Below, piece after piece: positions 6,137 to 9,909 of a stretch of 9,909 nucleotides of DNA. The stretch comes from Eggerthellaceae bacterium (GTDB lineage Bacteria > Actinomycetota > Coriobacteriia > Coriobacteriales > Eggerthellaceae). A model generated the notes under the pieces. That model was not told the DNA's origin, did not search any database, and was given only the letters and a program-made list of their open reading frames with translations. A program made the position numbers and the translations under genes. The stretch is taken from NCBI GenBank assembly GCA_900754495.1, contig CAAEDC010000206.1, positions 1-9,909 of the forward strand, read 5' to 3'. Within the stretch, counting starts at the first letter, position 1. Each line of letters begins with the position of its first letter.

Positions 6137-6970
6137 ATGCTCAACGAGATCTATCAGAACCTGGACCCGATCGCGTTCGCCATCGGCCCCGTGACGGTGC
6201 GCTGGTACGGCATCGCCTACATCCTGGGGTTCGCCTGCGCGGCGCTGGTGATCTGGCGCCTCGCCAAGCGCTGGCGCGTGCGCGTGGACGAGGACGCGCT
6301 GCTCACGATCATGGTCTGCGTGATCGTCGGCATCATCCTGGGCGGACGTCTGGGCTACGTCCTGTTCTACGGCGACGGATACTACTTCAGCCATCCGTGG
6401 GAGATCTTCGCGCTCAACCACGGCGGCATGAGCTTCCACGGCGGCCTGATCGGCGCGCTGCTGGCAGGCATCGCGGCGGCCAAGTTCACCGGCATCCCGT
6501 ATCTGACCTTGGCGGACATGGGCTGCGTCGCGGCTCCGCTGGGGCTGCTGTTCGGACGCCTGGCCAACTTCGTCAACGGCGAGCTGTGGGGCGCGCCCAC
6601 CGATCTGCCGTGGGGCGTGGTGTTCGGCGGGCTGGCGGGCGACATGCCGCGCCACCCCTCGCAGCTCTACGAGGCGCTGCTCGAGGGCGTCGTCATCTTC
6701 TGCGTGCTGTTCGCCCTGTCGCGCAAGCGTCCGCCGCGCCCGCGCGGAACGTTCCTGGGCATCTTCCTGATCATGTACGGCGCGTTCCGCTTCCTGGTCG
6801 AGTTCGTGCGCGAGCCCGATGTGCAGCTGGGCTACCTGTGGGGCGGCTGGCTGACGATGGGGCAGCTGCTCTCCGTCCCGCTCGTCGTGGTGGGCGTGTG
6901 CGTGCTCGTTTATGCGGTTCGGATGAAGAAGCCGCAGCAGGGGCTTCCGGAAATGCCACAAAACAAGTAA
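6137..6970 (+). CDS. lgt: Phosphatidylglycerol--prolipoprotein diacylglyceryl transferase
   Basis: Lgt attaches diacylglycerol from phosphatidylglycerol to the lipobox cysteine of prolipoproteins, the first step of lipoprotein maturation, in the cytoplasmic membrane. The 277-residue product has the family's length and about seven hydrophobic segments. The early VRWYGIAYILGF (21-32) is typical. GGMSFHGGLIGALLAG (96-111) carries the conserved His101. The Lgt signature GRLANFVNGELWG spans 140-152 with Arg141, Asn144 and Glu149. RHPSQLYEA (172-180) and FRFLVEFVREPDVQ (217-230, with Glu222 and Arg225) complete the set. ATG 6137 follows GAGGA at 8-bp spacing. It sits downstream of the zinc-ribbon gene, perhaps cotranscribed, and a perfect 17-bp hairpin follows it. 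Confidence 0.97.
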   Translation: MLNEIYQNLDPIAFAIGPVTVRWYGIAYILGFACAALVIWRLAKRWRVRVDEDALLTIMVCVIVGIILGGRLGYVLFYGDGYYFSHPWEIFALNHGGMSFHGGLIGALLAGIAAAKFTGIPYLTLADMGCVAAPLGLLFGRLANFVNGELWGAPTDLPWGVVFGGLAGDMPRHPSQLYEALLEGVVIFCVLFALSRKRPPRPRGTFLGIFLIMYGAFRFLVEFVREPDVQLGYLWGGWLTMGQLLSVPLVVVGVCVLVYAVRMKKPQQGLPEMPQNK

Positions 6971-6978
6971 CATTTACG

Positions 6979-7023
6979 GCATCGATACGGATGCGCGCCG
7001 CACCGCCGCATCCGTATCGATGC
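6979..7023 (+). terminator. 17-bp perfect hairpin after lgt
   Basis: GCATCGATACGGATGCG (6979-6995) is perfectly complementary to 7007-7023 around an 11-nt loop. It starts 8 bp after the lgt stop codon, so it is a likely transcript end even though no T run follows. The downstream base of the stem touches the extended -10 of the next gene. Confidence 0.65.
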
Positions 7024-7032
7024 TGCTATGAT
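7024..7032 (+). promoter_or_regulatory. Extended -10 promoter (TGC-TATGAT) of the superoxide reductase gene
   Basis: TGCTATGAT begins at the base right after the lgt hairpin and ends 56 bp before the start codon. Its would-be -35 region lies in the hairpin loop and 3' arm and shows no consensus. A GAAGAGGGG ribosome site precedes the ATG. Confidence 0.6.
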
Positions 7033-7088
7033 GGATTCGATGCGGCGGACGCCGTGCCCGCCGCGCGCCAAGAGAAGAGGGGTTCCCC

Positions 7089-7469
7089 ATGGATGTCTCG
7101 TTCTACAAGTGCCTGCACTGCGGCAACGTCGCCATCAAGCCGTGGGATGCCGGCGTTGCGCTGGTATGCTGCGGTGAGAAGATGACCGAGCTCGTCGCCA
7201 ACACCACCGACGCCGCCACCGAGAAGCACGTGCCCGTGGTGACCGTCGACGGCTCCAACGTGCATGTCGAGGTCGGCAGCACGCTGCATCCGATGACCGA
7301 AGAGCACCTGATCGCGTTCGTCGTGCTCGTGACCGAGAAGGGCTACCAGGTCGCCCAGCTCACCGCCGCCGACGAGCCCAAGGCCGACTTTGCGGTCGCC
7401 GCCGGCGACAAGCCGCTGAAGGTCTACGAGTACTGCAACCTCCACGGATTGTGGGTTGCGTCGATTTAA
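7089..7469 (+). CDS. Desulfoferrodoxin-type superoxide reductase (2Fe-SOR)
   Basis: This two-domain iron protein is 126 residues, the usual length. The N-terminal desulforedoxin-like centre has four cysteines (Cys8, Cys11, Cys27, Cys28; C-x2-C...CC). The C-terminal neelaredoxin domain carries the catalytic site: EKHVPV (Glu45, Lys46, His47), HPM (His67), EEH (His73) and CNLHGLW (Cys116, His119). All ligands of the Fe(Cys)4 and Fe(His)4Cys centres are therefore present. The enzyme reduces superoxide to peroxide in the cytoplasm without making oxygen, typical of anaerobes, and usually takes electrons from rubredoxin; no rubredoxin gene is in this window. The gene is monocistronic, with its own extended -10 and two hairpins after it. 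Its stop codon lies in the loop of the first hairpin. Confidence 0.96.
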   Translation: MDVSFYKCLHCGNVAIKPWDAGVALVCCGEKMTELVANTTDAATEKHVPVVTVDGSNVHVEVGSTLHPMTEEHLIAFVVLVTEKGYQVAQLTAADEPKADFAVAAGDKPLKVYEYCNLHGLWVASI

Positions 7470-7482
7470 CAATCGACGCAAC
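7455..7482 (+). terminator. 12-bp perfect hairpin with the stop codon in its loop
   Basis: GTTGCGTCGATT (7455-7466) pairs perfectly with AATCGACGCAAC (7471-7482). The 4-nt loop TAAC contains the superoxide reductase stop TAA at 7467-7469. There is no T tract, so it is more likely an mRNA-end or ribosome-release-linked structure than a stand-alone terminator. Confidence 0.55.
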
Positions 7483-7516
7483 GGCTCGACGCTGCGCGGG
7501 CGCGATGCACGCCTGC

Positions 7517-7575
7517 TAGACGTTCAAAGCCCCTTGGGCGGACCGAAGTCCAGCCCAAGGGGCTTTTCGCGTCTA
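7517..7575 (+). terminator. Intrinsic terminator after the superoxide reductase gene
   Basis: A perfect 14-bp stem (7526-7539 with 7553-7566, 13-nt loop) ends in TTTT. A second 6-bp outer stem TAGACG/CGTCTA (7517-7522/7570-7575) frames it. Because the stem begins with AAA, the minus strand also has a short T run, so it could act in both directions. Confidence 0.85.
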
Positions 7576-7581
7576 TCAGGC

Positions 7582-7653
7582 GCACCTCGCGCCCGCTCGC
7601 TGACATATGCTTGACCTGGGAGATGGCATATTATGTTCGACCTGGAAGATGGC
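7582..7653. repeat. Dispersed intergenic repeat copy 2, plus a 26-bp-period tandem repeat
   Basis: Positions 7582-7621 match 146-185 at 31 of 40 bases. In addition 7606-7627 and 7632-7653 are two copies of a 22-bp unit (TATGCTTGACCTGGGAGATG... and TATGTTCGACCTGGAAGATG...), identical at 19 of 22 positions with a 26-bp period. This is non-coding spacer before the aldolase gene. The unit TATG-YTYGACCTG is the part shared with 121-133. Confidence 0.6.
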
Positions 7654-7663
7654 GAACGGGAAA

Positions 7664-7676
7664 CGAAACGGTTTCG
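7664..7676. promoter_or_regulatory. Operator-like palindrome CGAAACGGTTTCG
   Basis: The 13-bp sequence has perfect 6-bp arms around one central G. It resembles operators of LacI/GalR-family sugar regulators, which often contain AAACG/CGTTT half-sites. It lies 166 bp before the aldolase start codon, where such an operator would make sense, but no regulator gene is present in the window. Confidence 0.3.
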
Positions 7677-7842
7677 ATCGTGGGGAGGCCGCTGGACTTC
7701 GGTCAGGCGGTCTTTACACTTAAGGGGAATAATAGGATGGGCATTCGTCCCCGCGGCTTCCCGGCACGACCCTGCGGACCGCTCGGTGCCGGTTCGGTAG
7801 GATGATGCCCAACGAGACGGTCGCGACGGCTAGGAGGATCAG

Positions 7843-8748
7843 ATGGGATTTTTCGATAGCGCGCAAGAAGTGCTCGACAAGGGCGTGTCCGCCGCGAAGG
7901 GCGCCGTGTCGGGCGTGGCGGTGGAGCAGCAATCGTTCGTGAAGCAGTTCGTGCGGATGTGCGACGACGGCTGGCGGCAGGGCTGGCACGAGCGCAACGG
8001 CGGCAACGCCAGCTACCGCATGGCGCCCGAAGACGTGCAGTCATGCAAGGGGTTCTTCTACGACACGCCGTCGAGCTGGGTGGCGCTGCCGTCCCCGCTC
8101 CTCAATCTAGCGGGCGAGAAGTTCCTGGTGACGGCGGCGGGATCGCATATGCGCAACGTGTCGCTCGACCCGGCGGCCAACATCGGCATCGTCGAGCTCG
8201 ACGACACGGGCGGCTCCTGGCGCATCGTCTGGGGCTTCAAGGGAGGCGGGGTGCCCACGAGCGAGCTGCCGAGCCATCTGATGACGCACGCCGTGCGCAA
8301 GGACGCCACCATCGGCGCCGACCGCGTGCTCTACCATGCGCACCCTTGCGCCGTCGTAGCGATGACGGGCGTGCTGCCCGCCGATGCGCGCATGGTCACG
8401 CGCGCGCTGTGGAAGGCGATGACGGAATGCATCATCACGGTCCCCAAGGGCGTCTCGGCGCTGCCGTGGATGGTGCCGGGCGGCACCGACATCGCCCGTG
8501 CGACCGCCGACGCCATGGTCGAGCGCAGCGCCTGCGTCTGGGCGCAGCACGGCATGTTCGCCAGCGCGCCGACGTTCGACGAGGCGTTCGGCATGATCCA
8601 CGCGGTGGAGAAGGCGGCGGACGTGTGGCTGCGGGCGCAGACGGCGGCGCGCGCCCTGGGGACGGATCCGCTCGAGATCCCCGACGCCGGCCTGCGCGAG
8701 ATCGCTGCGACGTACAACCTGCCGATCGACGAGTCGATGCTGGACTAG
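7843..8748 (+). CDS. Rhamnulose-1-phosphate aldolase-like class II aldolase
   Basis: This Zn-dependent class II aldolase of 301 residues closely resembles RhaD, which cleaves L-rhamnulose 1-phosphate to DHAP and L-lactaldehyde in the cytoplasm. Hallmarks are GWHERNGGNASYRM (47-60), TSELPSHLMTH (139-149, with catalytic Glu141), YHAHP (Zn ligands His165 and His167), LWKAMTECI with Glu195, LPWMVPGGTD (207-216) and WAQHGMFAS with Zn ligand His236. All expected Zn and acid/base residues are present. It exceeds E. coli RhaD by about 27 residues, mostly an N-terminal Ala/Gly/Val-rich, probably helical extension (1-30). AGGAGG lies 5 bp before the ATG, which supports that start. It stands alone with no rhamnose kinase, isomerase or transporter nearby, so the true substrate may be another ketose phosphate. 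Confidence 0.88.
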   Translation: MGFFDSAQEVLDKGVSAAKGAVSGVAVEQQSFVKQFVRMCDDGWRQGWHERNGGNASYRMAPEDVQSCKGFFYDTPSSWVALPSPLLNLAGEKFLVTAAGSHMRNVSLDPAANIGIVELDDTGGSWRIVWGFKGGGVPTSELPSHLMTHAVRKDATIGADRVLYHAHPCAVVAMTGVLPADARMVTRALWKAMTECIITVPKGVSALPWMVPGGTDIARATADAMVERSACVWAQHGMFASAPTFDEAFGMIHAVEKAADVWLRAQTAARALGTDPLEIPDAGLREIAATYNLPIDESMLD

Positions 8749-8808
8749 AGGCTGGCGGGGCGTGTCCGATCCTCTGTGCAAAAATCGCGAAGCGGGCCAG
8801 GTTGGTTC

Positions 8809-8836
8809 TTTACTTTCGACGGCGCCGCGCTACAAT
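8809..8836 (+). promoter_or_regulatory. Promoter of rpmE
   Basis: TTTACT (8809-8814) and TACAAT (8831-8836) are spaced by 16 bp, the best -35/-10 pair in the window. The -10 lies 56 bp before the L31 start codon, which leaves room for a structured leader. Confidence 0.65.
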
Positions 8837-8838
8837 AG

Positions 8839-8892
8839 ACAAGCTTGTCTTGCCTTGGTCGGAAACCAAGGCGCCTGAAAAGGAGAACCATC
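8839..8892 (+). promoter_or_regulatory. Structured leader of rpmE, candidate L31 autoregulatory RNA
   Basis: The short leader contains a palindrome ACAAGCTTGT (8839-8848), then an 8-bp perfect hairpin GCCTTGGT/ACCAAGGC (8852-8859/8865-8872) with loop CGGAA, then AAAAGGAG and the ATG. Leaders bound by L31 that repress their own mRNA are proposed for several bacterial groups, as I recall including Coriobacteria. The hairpin sits just upstream of the ribosome site, where such control would act. Confidence 0.45.
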
Positions 8893-9348
8893 ATGAAAAA
8901 AGGGATCCATCCCGACTACGTCGAGTGCACCGTCAAGTGCAGCTGCGGCAACACCTTCGTCACCCGTTCGACGAAGTCTGAGCTGAAGGTCGACATCTGC
9001 AACGCCTGCCATCCGTTCTACACCGGCACGCAGAAGCTGATCGACACCGGCGGACGCGTCCAGCGCTTCGCCGACAAGTTCGGCAGCGCCAAGGAGCGCG
9101 TGGCCGAGCGCGAGGCCGCCAAGAAGGCCGCCAAGGCCGCTGCCGCCGCCGAGCGCGAGGCTGCCAAGAAGGCCGAGCGTGAGGCCAAGGCCGCTGAGAA
9201 GGCCAAGCGTGCCGAGGAGTTCGCCAAGAAGGCCGAAGCCGAGGCCGCCAAGGCTGAGGCTGCTGCCGCCGAGGCCGAGACCGAGGCTGCCGAGGCTCCC
9301 GCCGAGGAGGCCGTCGAGGCTCCTGCCGAGGAGAACGCCGCCGAGTAG
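8893..9348 (+). CDS. rpmE: 50S ribosomal protein L31 with long C-terminal tail
   Basis: The N-terminal 67 residues are a normal zinc-type L31: [20 protein letters not shown], Cys16 and Cys18 (CSC), then [13 protein letters not shown] with Cys36 and Cys39, and GRVQRF. L31 bridges the 30S and 50S subunits. Residues from about 68 to 151 form an extension with no cysteines or aromatic motif except one Phe. It is first Lys/Arg/Glu/Ala-rich ([20 protein letters not shown]) and predicted to form a long charged helix or coiled coil. From about 120 it becomes purely acidic ([19 protein letters not shown]). Standard L31 has about 66-80 residues, so the tail doubles its size. The ATG at 8893 follows AAAAGGAG. 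An upstream TTG at 8845 would place the leader hairpin in the coding part and is rejected. Confidence 0.95.
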   Translation: MKKGIHPDYVECTVKCSCGNTFVTRSTKSELKVDICNACHPFYTGTQKLIDTGGRVQRFADKFGSAKERVAEREAAKKAAKAAAAAEREAAKKAEREAKAAEKAKRAEEFAKKAEAEAAKAEAAAAEAETEAAEAPAEEAVEAPAEENAAE

Positions 9349-9414
9349 TCGGGGCTTCTGCCGAGCAGGGCGCTGCCGAGCAGCAGCGCGCCGCGCAACG
9401 CACCTGCGTGAATG

Positions 9415-9446
9415 ACGAGGGCGTCCGGGAAACCGGGCGCCCTCGT
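9415..9446 (+). terminator. Terminator hairpin after rpmE with GAAA loop
   Basis: ACGAGGGCG (9415-9423) pairs with CGCCCTCGT (9438-9446). A T-G pair and CCGG/CCGG (9425-9428/9433-9436) continue the stem to a GAAA tetraloop, giving about 14 bp without bulges. TGCGTTT follows. It lies 67 bp after the L31 stop codon. Confidence 0.75.
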
Positions 9447-9485
9447 TGCGTTTGGCGGGAAACCGGGCGCCCCCGTTGCGTTGGG
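9426..9485. repeat. 30-bp tandem duplication of the terminator's second half
   Basis: 9426-9455 and 9456-9485 are near-identical 30-bp units (CGGGAAACCGGGCGCCC...), differing at two positions (T/C near position 18 and T/G near 28). The first unit begins inside the terminator stem, so its 3' arm and tail are duplicated. The second 3' arm still pairs with 9415-9423 apart from one base, giving an alternative longer hairpin. Confidence 0.75.
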
Positions 9486-9812
9486 CTCCAGGCTTTTCGA
9501 GAGGGGTGCCGGTTAATTGGCAGATTGCGACATCGTCATCCTCTTGCGAGGCGTTTCAAAGCTTCGCGCGAGTCGAAATGCCAATCCTCTCGAAGAATGC
9601 GACACATTCTTACATCGCAACGGTCTGTTTTGTCGCATTCTCCGGAAAACTCGGCATCGGATTCGAAAAGCCTGGCAATGCGCCGTACCGCGATGCTCGA
9701 TCATGCCAGCTGCGTAGTGCCTCGAGATTGTTTCGAGATTCGAAACGCATTGGATCGCAAGTCGTGTCGGGCTGCGGCCGACAGCATCTGATCAAGGGTT
9801 GCGTGGCCCGCT
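9486..9812. other. Gene-free, relatively AT-rich stretch with inverted repeats
   Basis: No reading frame here has a ribosome site, recognisable motif or the G/C-ending codons of the neighbours. It contains an 11-bp perfect inverted repeat AGAATGCGACA/TGTCGCATTCT (9594-9604/9631-9641, 26-nt loop), a 6-bp hairpin GTTTCG/CGAAAC (9730-9735/9741-9746), CGAGATT twice (9723, 9734) and TGTCGG/CCGACA (9765-9770/9778-9783). It lies between convergent genes, rpmE and the edge gene. It may be a structured RNA, a degraded insertion or 3' UTR. Confidence 0.5.
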
Positions 9813-9909
9813 CTAGCGGATCGTCGGCTCGGGGTTCGATGCGATCGTCTGCAGCGGCTCGGAGAGGGCGGGCAGCTTGAGCGGTCTTCCCGTGCGGGCG
9901 CCCGCCAGC
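9813..9909 (-). CDS. C-terminal end of a minus-strand gene (partial)
   Basis: Reading leftward from 9908, an open frame of 31 codons ends in TAG at 9815-9813. Most codons end in G or C (CTG, GCG, GGC, GCC, CGC, ACG ...), as in the real genes here, and the residues end ...LPALSEPLQTIASNPEPTIR. This composition supports true coding, but the fragment is too short to name a family. The gene would be convergent with rpmE and its body lies outside the window. Confidence 0.55.
   Translation of the reverse strand, partial: LAGARTGRPLKLPALSEPLQTIASNPEPTIR

Noticed and set aside
6059..6973. Minus-strand frame of 304 codons
   Set aside because: It is antisense to lgt, which has all family motifs.
7517..7575. 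Possible tRNA-like fold
   Set aside because: It is a simple nested hairpin with a T tail; no cloverleaf, anticodon arm or TPsiC motif.
7611..7805. 64-codon plus-strand frame before the aldolase
   Set aside because: It crosses the tandem repeat and the operator-like palindrome, has no ribosome site, and its start lies inside the repeat.
9446..9880. 144-codon plus-strand frame near the right edge
   Set aside because: It starts in the duplicated terminator, has non-typical codon use and no motif, and overlaps the better supported minus-strand gene end.

Overview
The window is GC-rich throughout its coding parts, with strong G/C preference at third codon positions. The gene content (compact spacing, an L31 with CxC...CxxC zinc ligands and a long Ala/Lys/Glu tail, a divergent LCP-LytR_C protein directly after murA, a desulfoferrodoxin-type superoxide reductase, an SNF-family sodium symporter) suggests an anaerobic Actinomycetota member, most likely class Coriobacteriia and probably an Eggerthellaceae gut bacterium. 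This taxonomic call is inference from gene style, not from a search.

Layout, left to right. Positions 1-245 hold no convincing gene: a long imperfect inverted repeat (11-111), a dispersed-repeat stretch and a strong hairpin terminator (204-238). A minus-strand pair follows: a stand-alone NifU C-terminal (Nfu-type) Fe-S protein (598-834), then a small eight-cysteine protein (286-582). They share an extended -10 promoter at about 873-881. A REP-like inverted pair (948-1054) separates them from a second minus-strand operon, murA (2611-3900) followed 9 bp later by a divergent LCP/LytR_C membrane protein (1060-2601). The 309-bp divergent spacer to the next gene (3901-4209) carries the murA TATAAT box, a terminator-like hairpin facing right and the promoter of the sodium symporter.

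The right half is all plus strand up to the edge: SNF-family Na+-dependent transporter (4210-5634), small two-CxxC zinc-ribbon protein (5847-6062), lgt (6137-6970), desulfoferrodoxin/superoxide reductase (7089-7469), RhaD-type class II aldolase (7843-8748) and rpmE/L31 (8893-9348). Most of these are bounded by strong hairpins, and two hairpins sit only a few bases upstream of an extended -10 of the form TGC-TAYRAT. Positions 9349-9812 contain a duplicated terminator and a relatively AT-rich stretch with repeats and no convincing gene. At the right edge the last 31 codons of a minus-strand gene enter the window.

The genes are mostly single-function housekeeping or stress genes rather than one system. 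Cell-envelope functions dominate (MurA, LCP, Lgt), with Fe-S or metal handling (Nfu, Cys-rich protein, zinc ribbon, superoxide reductase, L31) as a second theme. I found no phage, IS, CRISPR or defence locus. The most unusual material is in the non-coding DNA (long inverted repeats, dispersed repeats, terminator-promoter junctions, a possible divergent RNA) and in protein features: the LCP lacking its usual arginine motif, the L31 tail and the aldolase N-terminal extension.
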